From positions 11,823 through 75,822 of the forward strand of contig CAZUVY010000003.1 in NCBI GenBank assembly GCA_964623905.1: 64,000 bases of DNA, given 5' to 3'. The notes under the pieces were generated by a model. That model searched no databases and had not been told where the DNA came from. It saw only the letters and a list, made by a program, of their open reading frames with translations. Both the position numbers and the translations under genes were made by a program. The stretch is from Faecalimonas sp964623905 (lineage in GTDB: Bacteria > Bacillota > Clostridia > Lachnospirales > Lachnospiraceae). Below are positions 42,292 to 51,166 of the stretch, piece by piece (the stretch's first letter is position 1; each line of letters begins with the position of its first letter).

Positions 42292-43872
42292 TTAGATATT
42301 TAATAAATCGCTGTATACTTTCAATGCTCCGTCTGTTTCATGAGCAAGTACTTTTTTCGCTAATACTTTACCAAGTTGTACACCTTCCTGGTCAAAGCTG
42401 TTTACATTCCATGTGAATCCCTGGAACATGATCTTGTTTTCGAAGTGTGATAAAAGTGCACCAAGTGATTCTGGAGTTAATTGATCCCCAATGATGATAC
42501 TTGATGGACGTCCGCCTTCGAATTTCTTGTTAAGATCTGCATCATCTTTACCGCATGCAAAAGCTACGATTTGAGCTGCTACGTTTGCACAAAGTTTTTG
42601 TTGGCTTGTGCTTCCTTGAATTACAACATCACTTCCCATTTGGTTGTTTCTGAATCCAACAAATTGTAATGGAACGATATCTGTTCCCTGGTGAAGTAAT
42701 TGATAGAATGAATGTTGTCCGTTTGTTCCTGGTTCACCGTAGATGATTGGTCCTGTTACATAGTTTACAGGTTCACCAAAACGGTTTACTGATTTACCGT
42801 TTGATTCCATATCAGCTTGTTGTAAGTGAGCTGGGAAACGGCTAAGTGCCTGAGAATATGGAAGCACTGCTGTTGCACCATAACCAAGTACGTTACGTTC
42901 ATATACACCGATCAATGCATCAAGCATTGCTGGGTTTTGTAATAAATCTTTGTTTGTAGCAAGTTTATCTTCTGCTGCTGCACCGTCTAAGAATCTTGCA
43001 AATACTTCTGGACCAAATGCAAGTGATAATACTGCACCGCCTACACCTGAAGTAGATGAGAAACGTCCTCCGATATAATCATCCATAAAGAATGCTGCAA
43101 GATAATCTGCACTCTTAGCTAATGGAGATGTTTCACTTGTAACAGCGATCATGTGTTTAGAAGCATCTAAACCAGCTTTTGCTAACGCATCTTTTACAAA
43201 TGATTCGTTTGTTAATGTTTCAAGAGTTGTACCAGATTTTGAAACAAGTACGAAAAGTGAATGTGCTACGTCGATATTGCTTAAAACGCCTGCTGCATCA
43301 TCAGGGTCAACGTTGCTGATGAATTGTGCTTTCATCTTTAATGTGTCATTTACTTTAGCCCAGTTTTCTAATGCTAAATACATTGCACGAGGACCTAAAT
43401 CACTTCCGCCGATACCGATCTGTACTACTGTAGTGAATTTTTCGCCTGCTGCATTTGTGATTTCTCCAGCATGTACTTTGTTTGCAAATTCAGCGATCTT
43501 CTTTTGTTCATTCACATAGAATTCACGTTTATTAACGCCATCTGCAATAACGTCTTCGCCTAATTGTCCACGTGTTAATTGATGAAGAACACGACGTTTT
43601 TCACCTGTGTTGATCACTTCACCATTGTAAAGTGCTGCGAATTTTTCTGTAAGCTGAGCTTCGTCTGCTAATTTTGCAAGAACTGCTAAGATATTGTCAT
43701 CTACAGCTTTTGCTCCATAATTGAAAGCAAGTCCTTCAGCCATTGGTACGCTATAATTCTTTACGCGCTCTGCGCCGTTTTCTCCAGACATAGCTTCTAC
43801 AAGATTTACTTGCTCTACATTTAAAAGTTCTTTGTAGGAAGCAAGTGTATCTAAATTGTTCCAAGTAATCAT
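42292..43872 (-). CDS. pgi: glucose-6-phosphate isomerase
   Basis: A 526-residue glycolytic enzyme interconverting glucose 6-phosphate and fructose 6-phosphate. QIGIGGSDLGPRAMY, VSKSGTTLETLTN, the FMDDYIGGRFSSTSGVG block and the C-terminal GVQLGKVLAKK lysine are all present. Its codon choice (GCT, GGT, GTT, AAC/AAA patterns) looks tuned for high expression compared with neighbours. GAGGAGGA precedes the ATG at 43872. It has its own strong promoter and terminator. Confidence 0.96.
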   Translation of the reverse strand: MITWNNLDTLASYKELLNVEQVNLVEAMSGENGAERVKNYSVPMAEGLAFNYGAKAVDDNILAVLAKLADEAQLTEKFAALYNGEVINTGEKRRVLHQLTRGQLGEDVIADGVNKREFYVNEQKKIAEFANKVHAGEITNAAGEKFTTVVQIGIGGSDLGPRAMYLALENWAKVNDTLKMKAQFISNVDPDDAAGVLSNIDVAHSLFVLVSKSGTTLETLTNESFVKDALAKAGLDASKHMIAVTSETSPLAKSADYLAAFFMDDYIGGRFSSTSGVGGAVLSLAFGPEVFARFLDGAAAEDKLATNKDLLQNPAMLDALIGVYERNVLGYGATAVLPYSQALSRFPAHLQQADMESNGKSVNRFGEPVNYVTGPIIYGEPGTNGQHSFYQLLHQGTDIVPLQFVGFRNNQMGSDVVIQGSTSQQKLCANVAAQIVAFACGKDDADLNKKFEGGRPSSIIIGDQLTPESLGALLSHFENKIMFQGFTWNVNSFDQEGVQLGKVLAKKVLAHETDGALKVYSDLLNI

Positions 43873-43927
43873 ATCAGATTCCTCCTCATTGCTGCTATAT
43901 TGTTTTGTAATATGTTCTAACAGGTGA

Positions 43928-43956
43928 ATTATACTATTAAACCTTGGTAAATTCAA
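43928..43956 (-). promoter_or_regulatory. strong sigma-A promoter of pgi
   Basis: On the minus strand TTGAAT, a 17-base spacer and perfect TATAAT, about 55 bases before the start codon. Confidence 0.65.
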
Positions 43957-43984
43957 GCAAATCTGAAAAACGCATTGCTAACCA

Positions 43985-44716
43985 CTAAATTGCTCCATCA
44001 CCCAACCTAATATTAATTCCTTTATTGTTATTCGATGAATCTACAGTGATAAATGGTGCAAGTTTACGAGCTGTATTTGAAATAGGCATGCTCTGTATAT
44101 AAACTTTACCTGGTCCTGTAATTACTGTGTTAAAAAAGCCTTCGCCGCCAAAGAACATATTCTTTACCCCGCTTACCATTTGCACATCCATTGTACAAGT
44201 TTCGCTCATTGCCGCAAGATATCCTGTGTCAATCACGATTCTTTCTCCTACACCGAGTTCATATTCTTTGCAATAACCGTCTATTTCAACAAAAGCCGTT
44301 CCATTTCCAGATATTCTTTGCATGATAAAACCTTCGCCGCCAAAGAAACCGCCTCCAACATTTTTCTGGAAAAATACGGAAACATCAAGACCTTTTTCCA
44401 TCGCAAGAAAACCTGCTTTTTGAACGATGATCCCCTGTCCGTTTTTTAATTCAAAAGGAATGATCATTCCTGGGAAAGTCGATGCAAAAGCGATCATACC
44501 ATCACCGCCCTGCGCTGTATATTCATTCATAAAAATAGACTCACCAGAAAAAAATCTTCCGAACGCTTTTTTAAATCCGCCTCCTGTATTCGTGTCCATT
44601 TTCATATTTGGACTCATCCAGCTCATCGAACCACTCTCTGTACAAATTGTCTGTCCAGCCTCTGGATAACAAATTACAACAGGTAAATTTCCTCCTTCAA
44701 TTTCATATCTAATCAT
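43985..44716 (-). CDS. AIM24/TIGR00266 family protein
   Basis: A 243-residue protein of the AIM24 family. It is built of beta strands with the repeated GGG-F-GGEG pattern (NVGGGFFGGEGF, MFFGGEGFFNTVI), typical of TIGR00266. Bacterial members lack a proven function but are often linked to envelope stress. It lies 25 bases downstream of a lipoprotein gene and probably shares its LytTR-type promoter. GGGAGTG precedes the ATG. Confidence 0.85.
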   Translation of the reverse strand: MIRYEIEGGNLPVVICYPEAGQTICTESGSMSWMSPNMKMDTNTGGGFKKAFGRFFSGESIFMNEYTAQGGDGMIAFASTFPGMIIPFELKNGQGIIVQKAGFLAMEKGLDVSVFFQKNVGGGFFGGEGFIMQRISGNGTAFVEIDGYCKEYELGVGERIVIDTGYLAAMSETCTMDVQMVSGVKNMFFGGEGFFNTVITGPGKVYIQSMPISNTARKLAPFITVDSSNNNKGINIRLGDGAI

Positions 44717-44741
44717 ACATTCACTCCCTTTTTTCTATATT

Positions 44742-45200
44742 CTATTGAATTGATAAATAAAATTCATACGAAGCACTTTCGCCTGCGATTCTGACTGAAA
44801 CATTCCCTTCCACATCTTCCAGTTTGAACTGCTGTGACATTTCTTCCAGATCAAAATCATGCACGATTTCATCATTGTAAACTACCACGAGTCTGAAATT
44901 ACCTTCTTTTACCATGATTGTACTTAGATCAATGACCACCTCTGACGCCATGATACGGTTTACAAAACAAATTTCCTCTACACCTGAAAAGTTTTTAGAA
45001 GAATATTTCACGACTTGCGAAGCATCATCTGAAGAAGTAGCAGAACCAGATGCACCCAGGTCCATATTGATAATATTCTCATCTGTGATTGTTTCCAATG
45101 AATAATCATCCGGGCCATTTGTATCCTCAATCTCAATACCGCACGCTGTAAGACTTAACATGAATGAAACAGTTAATAAAAACACTAATAGTCTTTTCAT
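44742..45200 (-). CDS. predicted lipoprotein
   Basis: A 152-residue exported protein. The signal peptide ends in a lipobox LTACG (Cys20). The middle is acidic and Ser-rich, and the C-terminal 90 residues look like a beta-sandwich (ICFVNRIMASEVVIDL, FRLVVVYNDEIVHDF). I do not recognise a family. GGAGG precedes the ATG. The promoter region holds a LytTR-type box pair, and an AIM24-family gene follows. Confidence 0.75.
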   Translation of the reverse strand: MKRLLVFLLTVSFMLSLTACGIEIEDTNGPDDYSLETITDENIINMDLGASGSATSSDDASQVVKYSSKNFSGVEEICFVNRIMASEVVIDLSTIMVKEGNFRLVVVYNDEIVHDFDLEEMSQQFKLEDVEGNVSVRIAGESASYEFYLSIQ

Positions 45201-45255
45201 AAGTAACCTCCTCTCTGCTGATGAAACTGTTTAATTATGTATACCTTCTGCTTAC

Positions 45256-45324
45256 ATTTTAATGTCTAACCCTATCGAAAACAATACCTCTTACGCGAAC
45301 GGTCTAAAATGATACACAAACGGT
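45256..45324 (-). promoter_or_regulatory. LytTR-type box pair and promoter for the lipoprotein-AIM24 unit
   Basis: Read on the minus strand: ACCGTTTGT (45316-45324, a 9/9 match to the LytTR consensus), 12 bases, ACCGTTCGC (45295-45303, 8/9), 10 bases, -35 TTGTTT (45279-45284), 17 bases, -10 TAAAAT (45256-45261). The 9-12-9 spacing is that of AgrA-type sites. Confidence 0.6.
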
Positions 45325-45350
45325 ACGGTATCGATCCTCAAAATAAAATT

Positions 45351-45387
45351 AGAGTGTCAAAAGATTTATAACCTCTTGACACCCTCT
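45351..45387 (-). terminator. terminator after the 124-residue membrane protein gene
   Basis: GTGTCAAxAG pairs with CTxTTGACAC, and AGAG extends the stem with a small bulge. T-rich DNA follows on the minus strand. Confidence 0.7.
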
Positions 45388-45389
45388 CT

Positions 45390-45764
45390 TTACTTCAGAA
45401 GTTCATCACTTAATGCGATAATCTGATCTGCATATTTCTTTTGACGTGAACCAAGGATTCTTTTATAAATCGGATAATTCACAATCGCCATCACCAAACC
45501 AACTACACCAATGATCACTCCTGCTTTCATTGCTGCGTCAGCACCTAATCTTCCTCCGATATCGGTCATAACAAGACTCATTCCTGTGCCCATGATCAAT
45601 GCACTGATTGTTCCAAATGTATATGAAAACACATTTGCAGGTCTTTTCACTTCTTTATCTAACTCTTGCAGTTTCTTAAGTCCTTCCTCTTGTCCTGTCA
45701 CTTCTTTTTCCATGTATTGTGTACGAATCTTCTTAATTAAAAATTCCTGGTCATTTTTATTCAT
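45390..45764 (-). CDS. small membrane protein, paralogue of the protein at 48.4 kb
   Basis: A 124-residue protein with a charged N-terminal helix (LKKLQELDKEV) and two membrane helices separated by a short loop (about residues 45-66 and 78-99), then a C-terminal helix. It resembles the product of 48372-48770 in length, the ELKxLD segment and the PVY/PIYxxxxG block after the second helix, so the two are likely paralogues. Function unknown. It closes the cardiolipin-synthase group. Confidence 0.7.
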   Translation of the reverse strand: MNKNDQEFLIKKIRTQYMEKEVTGQEEGLKKLQELDKEVKRPANVFSYTFGTISALIMGTGMSLVMTDIGGRLGADAAMKAGVIIGVVGLVMAIVNYPIYKRILGSRQKKYADQIIALSDELLK

Positions 45765-45853
45765 CTTAGATATCCTCCCTATTTTTACGTCCTTTTCGTT
45801 AAGTTACAATCGGAGTATAGTAGGGAGATGTTTGAGATATTTTAACGAAATAT

Positions 45854-46738
45854 TTACGAAATGTTAAAGTGCATTTCTTTTGTAGTTCGCACAATCATAT
45901 AAACTGCCATTGTAATTACGATTACACTGACACCCGCTCCGGTCAGCGCGATCATAAGCCTCTGATCCTGCAAAGACATTTCCTCACCAAAGCTAGAAAA
46001 CATAGCCGTCTCCAGCATCAACATAGAAATAAGTGCTGCTGCCATTTTTATCACCTTAGATATAGAAAGAATCGGATTATGATACTTTCGATATTTTCCA
46101 AGATCCTTGATTGCAGTAACCGTTACATAAAATGTATACAACGCCATCACATAAATCAGCATTCCGTCATATTCATAGCCTCTGTCCTGGTAAAGAATCA
46201 TAAGTACGGCACTCGACAATACCAAATTCAGGGTTGTCAGAATGACCGCACATAGGCGAGCGCATCGTAGTTCCATAAAACGTTTCTCACCCAGTTTGTT
46301 CTGGTTGATGTATCGCACCAACAAAAAACGCATAACTGCCAAGATCATATAATATCCGGCAAAAATACTAAACCATACTGTCTGATAAAACCATGCAGAA
46401 AATGCGTTTATTGCTACATAAAGTACGTTCACTATCAGAGAACAATATAACGAAACACGATTTTTGAATTGTATATCTGTCATATAACGGTTTCCAAGCG
46501 GATTGTCATATACTTTCTGTTTTATTTCTTTATAGCACTTTGGCAAATGCATTCCACAGCAAATCCCCAGAACCGTGACCGTGTAAAACGCCACAACGTA
46601 AATGACATAAGCAGCCGGATTTTCACTCAGACCTTTTAGAAATACAAATACAAGCGCTGCGCTGCTAAGCACAGTCAGAAGGAGTATTACCCAAATCGGG
46701 GGAAAAAGCAGTCGTTTTCCTATTTTCTTCCAATCCAT
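45854..46738 (-). CDS. multi-pass membrane protein of unknown function
   Basis: A 294-residue protein with about eight predicted helices. There are no clear catalytic motifs. The ATG at 46738 is set by GGGAGGAG upstream. It starts 19 bases after cardiolipin synthase ends and is probably co-transcribed with it, which points to a membrane or lipid role by association only. Confidence 0.68.
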   Translation of the reverse strand: MDWKKIGKRLLFPPIWVILLLTVLSSAALVFVFLKGLSENPAAYVIYVVAFYTVTVLGICCGMHLPKCYKEIKQKVYDNPLGNRYMTDIQFKNRVSLYCSLIVNVLYVAINAFSAWFYQTVWFSIFAGYYMILAVMRFLLVRYINQNKLGEKRFMELRCARLCAVILTTLNLVLSSAVLMILYQDRGYEYDGMLIYVMALYTFYVTVTAIKDLGKYRKYHNPILSISKVIKMAAALISMLMLETAMFSSFGEEMSLQDQRLMIALTGAGVSVIVITMAVYMIVRTTKEMHFNIS

Positions 46739-46757
46739 CTTATACGCTCCTCCCATT

Positions 46758-48323
46758 TTATAGCATTGGTGCAACGATTCGTACCACTGCCCGAATCACT
46801 CTCTGCCACAAATTTGTTTTCAGCATCTCTGGTGTAACTTCAATGCATTTTAAAAGAGTATCTTCCATATCCATTTTTAGAGTTCTCACCGCTTCGCACC
46901 GATACATCCATACACCATTTTCAAAGTGGTGCACCAAACTGCGGTAATCCAGGTTGATCGTACCAATCATCGCATACGCATCGTCCACCAGATAGCTTTT
47001 TGCATGAATAAAACCTGGTTCATATTCATAAATTTTCACCCCTGCGTCCATCAATCTTGGATAGAAACTCTGCGTCATACTGAAAATGATCTGTTTATCC
47101 GGTATATGTGGAACAATGATTCGCACATCAACACCTCGCAGGGCAGCGTTCTCGAGATCCGTACACAAATCGTTATCTATAATAAGATAAGGAGACGTCA
47201 TCCATGCATAGCGCGTCGCACCTGAAAGCATATTTTGAATGACCCCTTTTCCTACTCTGCGTTCATAGATTGGATGCGGACCATCCCCAAATGGAATAAT
47301 ATAACCCGGCTCCGCAATACTCTTCTGGGCAGGATACAATTCATTTTGAGCTACCAGCACTTCTTTTTCGTTGAGACCAAAATCTACAAGAAAGAGTTTC
47401 GTCAACTCCCATACAGCTTCCCCTTCCATGCGAATGCCGGTGTCTTTCCAATGTCCGAATTTTACAGTCTCATTGATATATTCATCCGCAATATTCACAC
47501 CACCGGTATACCCGATCTTACCGTCAATCACTAATATCTTTCGGTGACTGCGGTTATTAAATTCGCTGTCCGCATTTCCTCTCAATCTTGAAAATGGTAT
47601 TGCTTCAATGCCATACGTTCTGAGAGTTTGATAGTAATTGCCCGGCAAAGTCATCATGCACCCAATATCATCGTACAGCACCTTGACTTCGACACCATCA
47701 GCCGCTTTTTGCTTCAGAATATCCAAAATCGAGTTCCAAAACTTTCCTTCCTCGATAATGAAATATTCCATATAAATAAATTTTTCGGCTGCCTGCAGAT
47801 CTGTCAGCATCCGGCGATGCATCTTCTCACCAAGTGAAAAATATTCCTGCCTCGTATTTGTAAACAGATGGGTTTCCGCAATATTGCAGAGCATAGTTGC
47901 CTGCGCTGCTGCCGTAGGATTTTCTTCTCTTAATTCTTCGAATAGTTTGCTGTCATTCTGCTTGTAGGAATGTCTTTTCAAATCGCCTAAGCGTTTGATA
48001 AATTTCTTTTGCAGTGTTCTTGAATAAAACATAAAGTACAGCATAAATCCAGCTATTGGAACAATCAGTACAAAAAGCAGCCACGGAACTTTGTAGTCAG
48101 GATTATCGTCTGAAGCGATAATACGGATGACGCAGAATATTTCTGTCGCCCATGCAGCAAGGTAAAAATACGGAACATAGTAATATAATGTACACACAAT
48201 GCCGAGCACTGCAAACACTTCAAACACCGTGATCAAAATGGCAATGATGTACCGTATTGGTACATAGTTTATTTCACGTTGCACTTTTTCTTTATTTACA
48301 TCATAAGTAATCGTCTTTTTCAT
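46758..48323 (-). CDS. cls: cardiolipin synthase
   Basis: A 521-residue phospholipase-D-type enzyme that joins two phosphatidylglycerols to make cardiolipin. Two membrane helices at the N-terminus (about 20-70) are followed by two HKD motifs, HRKILVIDGKIGYTGG and HAKSYLVDDAYAMIG. The ATG at 48323 follows GAGGTG by 4 bases. It lies between small membrane protein genes. Confidence 0.93.
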   Translation of the reverse strand: MKKTITYDVNKEKVQREINYVPIRYIIAILITVFEVFAVLGIVCTLYYYVPYFYLAAWATEIFCVIRIIASDDNPDYKVPWLLFVLIVPIAGFMLYFMFYSRTLQKKFIKRLGDLKRHSYKQNDSKLFEELREENPTAAAQATMLCNIAETHLFTNTRQEYFSLGEKMHRRMLTDLQAAEKFIYMEYFIIEEGKFWNSILDILKQKAADGVEVKVLYDDIGCMMTLPGNYYQTLRTYGIEAIPFSRLRGNADSEFNNRSHRKILVIDGKIGYTGGVNIADEYINETVKFGHWKDTGIRMEGEAVWELTKLFLVDFGLNEKEVLVAQNELYPAQKSIAEPGYIIPFGDGPHPIYERRVGKGVIQNMLSGATRYAWMTSPYLIIDNDLCTDLENAALRGVDVRIIVPHIPDKQIIFSMTQSFYPRLMDAGVKIYEYEPGFIHAKSYLVDDAYAMIGTINLDYRSLVHHFENGVWMYRCEAVRTLKMDMEDTLLKCIEVTPEMLKTNLWQRVIRAVVRIVAPML

Positions 48324-48347
48324 TCTGCACCTCACATAACCAGCAAT

Positions 48348-48372
48348 AGCGAGGCATTTCTGATGCCTCGCT
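48348..48372 (-). terminator. hairpin between the small membrane protein gene and cls
   Basis: A perfect 10-base stem AGCGAGGCAT/ATGCCTCGCT touching the stop codon. No T run follows, so it may be an attenuator or RNA-stability element rather than a full terminator. Confidence 0.5.
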
Positions 48373-48770
48373 TATTCATGATTTTCCATTTCCCCAGTCA
48401 GCTCTGCTGTAAGTTCAAGGATTCTCGGCGTTAATTTTGCCTTCGTTTTACCAAAAACGGAGCAATAAACAGGGTATGCAACAGCCATGCCAACTCCACC
48501 GATAAAAGCGAGCAGTATCCCAAAAACGACAGATAAAATCCCGCCTCCAAGTACCTGCATAGCCAGGCACATACCTAACCCGAAAATCAGGCATCCTCCG
48601 ATCCCTGCACACAGAGATTCCAGTGTACCGGAGGTCTGGACACATCTATCCAGACGCTTTAGTTCTTCCAGCTTACTTTCATTTTGCGGAAGATATTTCT
48701 TTCGGATTTCCAGTATCTCTTTATTTTCCTTCGCAGAATAACTGTAACTGAATGTTATATTTGGATTCAT
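48372..48770 (-). CDS. small membrane protein, paralogue of the protein at 45.4 kb
   Basis: A 132-residue protein with an N-terminal charged helix (ESKLEELKRLD) and two membrane helices rich in Gly (LIFGLGMCLAMQVLGGG; FGILLAFIGGVGMAVAYPVY). It resembles the 124-residue protein at 45390-45764. The ATG at 48770 is preceded by GAGGAAA. Function unknown; it sits upstream of cls. Confidence 0.7.
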   Translation of the reverse strand: MNPNITFSYSYSAKENKEILEIRKKYLPQNESKLEELKRLDRCVQTSGTLESLCAGIGGCLIFGLGMCLAMQVLGGGILSVVFGILLAFIGGVGMAVAYPVYCSVFGKTKAKLTPRILELTAELTGEMENHE

Positions 48771-48792
48771 TATTTCCTCTTGCATTGGACCA

Positions 48793-49008
48793 CTATTTAT
48801 TACTGGAAAGTCTTTCCTTTGCCTCCTGAACGTTTTCCCCTTCTTTTGCAAAAAGTTTTTCTACACATTTATCAGTTACTTTACCAAATCCTTCTACGAC
48901 ACCGGCTTCTATTTTCTTATATCCACCGACAACACCGTCTTCAATCTTTTTGTATCCTTCCACAACAGCTTCTGCAATTTTTTCATTTTTTTCTACTAAC
49001 TTAGACAT
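48793..49008 (-). CDS. small repeat-containing helical protein
   Basis: A 71-residue protein with three near-repeats of an 11-residue unit (VVEGYKKIEDG, VVGGYKKIEAG, VVEGFGKVTDK), probably an amphipathic helix like those of apolipoprotein-type or membrane-surface proteins. There is no signal peptide. AAGGAG precedes the ATG. It lies 22 bases upstream of the small membrane protein gene, so both may be one unit. Confidence 0.68.
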   Translation of the reverse strand: MSKLVEKNEKIAEAVVEGYKKIEDGVVGGYKKIEAGVVEGFGKVTDKCVEKLFAKEGENVQEAKERLSSNK

Positions 49009-49207
49009 TGTAATAATCTCCTTTTCAAAACTTTATGGGTGCATCATATCCCACAATTGCTTATAAGTTTTTTAAAAAATGTTTCTATTTTATTAATCTG
49101 CGCATCAATCCACCTGTATTTGCGTTATATGATGCATCATGTTATAATTTCTTTACTTTTTAACACAAAACTATGCTAACAGCAACAATCGGTCAAGGAG
49201 GTTTTAC

Positions 49208-50083
49208 ATGAATAATCCTTTACTACATGAAACGAAAATTCATGGAACAATTGATTTTCCTTATATCGTTTATCATGGGAAAATTCCTGCTTTTATAAAC
49301 TCCTATCCGCTTCATTGGCATGATGAAGCAGAATTCATATATATTTCCAAAGGTCAGATCAAAGTTACAGTCTGGTCGCATACCTACCTTGCACAAGAAG
49401 GAGATATTATTATCCTTATGCCGCATGTGATTCATTCCATTGAGCAGATTGGTTCCAGTGATGCAGAGTATTTCAATATCGTATTTCATTTTTCTATTTT
49501 GGAACAAAGGGCTGATGACTCCTGCTATGAAAAATATCTCAAGCCTTTCCTGACGCATGAAAAGACGGTAAACTGTTATGAAAAATCCGGAACGGAATTA
49601 AATACACTTTTAACTCCCTTACTTCTTTCCCTGATTGAAAACAGACGGAGCAGTTATACAACACATGAATTTCTGGTCAAATCGAACCTTTTTATGATCA
49701 TGCATTATTTGAATCAGTTTTGCGTCAGCTCAGATGAAAGCGAACTGTCTATGCAGCTAACCTACGATAAACTGAAAATAGCACTTTACCATGTTCAAAA
49801 CAGTTATGCAGAGAACATCACTATAAAAAGAGCAGCCGCATTATGTGGTTTTTCCGAGAGTCATTTTATGAAATTGTTTAAAGAACTGACTGGTATGAGT
49901 TTTACTGCATATCTGATCGATTACCGCCTAGAACTTGCGGCAAAACAACTACTGGAAACCGATCAAAAGGTGATTGATATTGCAAACAATTGCGGCTTTA
50001 ACAATCATTCCTATTTTACAAGGTCCTTTATGAAAAAATATGGGATTACACCCGCAAAATACAGAAATATGGGCAAAAAATAA
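49208..50083 (+). CDS. AraC family transcriptional regulator
   Basis: A 291-residue regulator with an N-terminal cupin-like sugar/effector domain (HWHDEAEFIYISKGQ) and a C-terminal double HTH (about 190-290; ALCGFSESHFMKLFKELTG, then CGFNNHSYFTRSFMKKYG with TPAKYR). AAGGAGG precedes the ATG. The likely target is unclear because no sugar gene is nearby. Confidence 0.92.
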   Translation: MNNPLLHETKIHGTIDFPYIVYHGKIPAFINSYPLHWHDEAEFIYISKGQIKVTVWSHTYLAQEGDIIILMPHVIHSIEQIGSSDAEYFNIVFHFSILEQRADDSCYEKYLKPFLTHEKTVNCYEKSGTELNTLLTPLLLSLIENRRSSYTTHEFLVKSNLFMIMHYLNQFCVSSDESELSMQLTYDKLKIALYHVQNSYAENITIKRAAALCGFSESHFMKLFKELTGMSFTAYLIDYRLELAAKQLLETDQKVIDIANNCGFNNHSYFTRSFMKKYGITPAKYRNMGKK

Positions 50084-50111
50084 ACACCTATCATCAAATT
50101 GATAAGTGTTT
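50082..50111 (-). terminator. terminator between acetyltransferase and AraC genes
   Basis: AAACACCTATC pairs with GATAAGTGTTT with one mismatch. TTTATTTTTT follows on the minus strand, so it serves mainly the acetyltransferase gene. Confidence 0.7.
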
Positions 50112-50122
50112 ACTAATTGAAC

Positions 50123-50632
50123 TTATTTGAGTTTATAAATAAACCTACAAATATCTCTATCCACGCCCTGATAAGAACCTTTGCCTTCGAATTCTTTTGT
50201 AAATCCTGATTTTTCAAGCACCTTTATTGAGGCTATGTTTTCAGCAACACAGATGCCAAGAATTTCTGTTATATGAAGCTCTTTCATGATGACAGGCAGG
50301 AAGGCGCTTACTGCCTCGGTAGCGTAGCCTTTACCTGCATAAGCTTTTGCTATGTGATAGCCAACTTCCCATTCATCGTCATCCATCGGTACAGCCTGTA
50401 CATAACCGATGTTCGTGCCGTCTTTAAGTAAGACAGGGTACACCAGAGGGCCATCACCGTTTTCGTAGACGCTCATGAGAAATTCCACTGTACCTTGCGC
50501 GTCTTCGATCGTTTCGAAAACCTCGTCAGGGTTGAACTTTCTGTTGTCTTCGTCAAGAGAGTTGATATGTACCGCCTCAACCATATCAAGGTTAAATTCT
50601 GTTACTTCAAGTCTTTCTGTTTTTATATTCAT
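50123..50632 (-). CDS. GNAT acetyltransferase (RimJ/RimL type)
   Basis: A 169-residue GNAT-fold enzyme with the N-terminal TERLEVTEF segment, the acetyl-CoA loop AKAYAGKGYATEAV, and the VLEKSGF motif. RimJ/L-type proteins acetylate protein N-termini, amino groups or small molecules; the substrate is unknown. It is the last gene of a group whose C-ending codons set it apart from neighbours. Confidence 0.85.
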   Translation of the reverse strand: MNIKTERLEVTEFNLDMVEAVHINSLDEDNRKFNPDEVFETIEDAQGTVEFLMSVYENGDGPLVYPVLLKDGTNIGYVQAVPMDDDEWEVGYHIAKAYAGKGYATEAVSAFLPVIMKELHITEILGICVAENIASIKVLEKSGFTKEFEGKGSYQGVDRDICRFIYKLK

Positions 50633-50658
50633 AATTTTCTTCTCCTTTATTAAAAAAT

Positions 50659-51108
50659 TTATCTGTGAATGTATAATCTTGTCATTTCGGGCTCACCGTC
50701 ACCTTGTGCCATACAGAAAAATTCCCAGCCGTATCGCTCGTAAAATCCTGTGTGATCCGTAACGAGATAAACGGGAGAAATGCCTTTTGATTTTAAATCG
50801 TCTACCACCATATTAAGAAGTACACCTGCTATCCCCTGTTTGCGGTAGCTTTCTTCTGTATAAACGGCACAGACATTAGGGGTCAGGTCTTTGTGGTCGT
50901 GGAAATCGTTTTCGATAACACCCATTCCACCGACGATATTGTCGCCGTCCAGGCAAATATACCAGCCGTATTCCGTCTTACCACTGAGATACTCCTCCAT
51001 ACACTCAAGATATGCCTCTTTCGGCACACCCCATTTGCTGTTAAACCACTGAGCTGCCTTGTCCATAAGCTCAGGGTTCTCTCTTAATGTTATATATTTT
51101 AATTTCAT
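50659..51108 (-). CDS. GNAT acetyltransferase
   Basis: A 149-residue GNAT protein. The motif-A region is VYTEESYRKQGIAGVLLNMVVDDL, here given in outline, followed by YLVTDHTGFYERYGWEF. The substrate is unknown. It shares strand and codon preference with the adjacent acetyltransferase and the XRE-ABC group. Confidence 0.85.
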   Translation of the reverse strand: MKLKYITLRENPELMDKAAQWFNSKWGVPKEAYLECMEEYLSGKTEYGWYICLDGDNIVGGMGVIENDFHDHKDLTPNVCAVYTEESYRKQGIAGVLLNMVVDDLKSKGISPVYLVTDHTGFYERYGWEFFCMAQGDGEPEMTRLYIHR

Positions 51109-51166
51109 CCTATAAATTCTCCTTCCATTCCTATTTGTTTCTGTTTTATAGTCGATATACTCAAGA

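Noticed and set aside
45790..45860. ACGAAAT-type repeats upstream of the 124-residue gene
   Set aside because: Short, A/T-rich and irregular in spacing; no match to the LytTR arrangement or another known operator.
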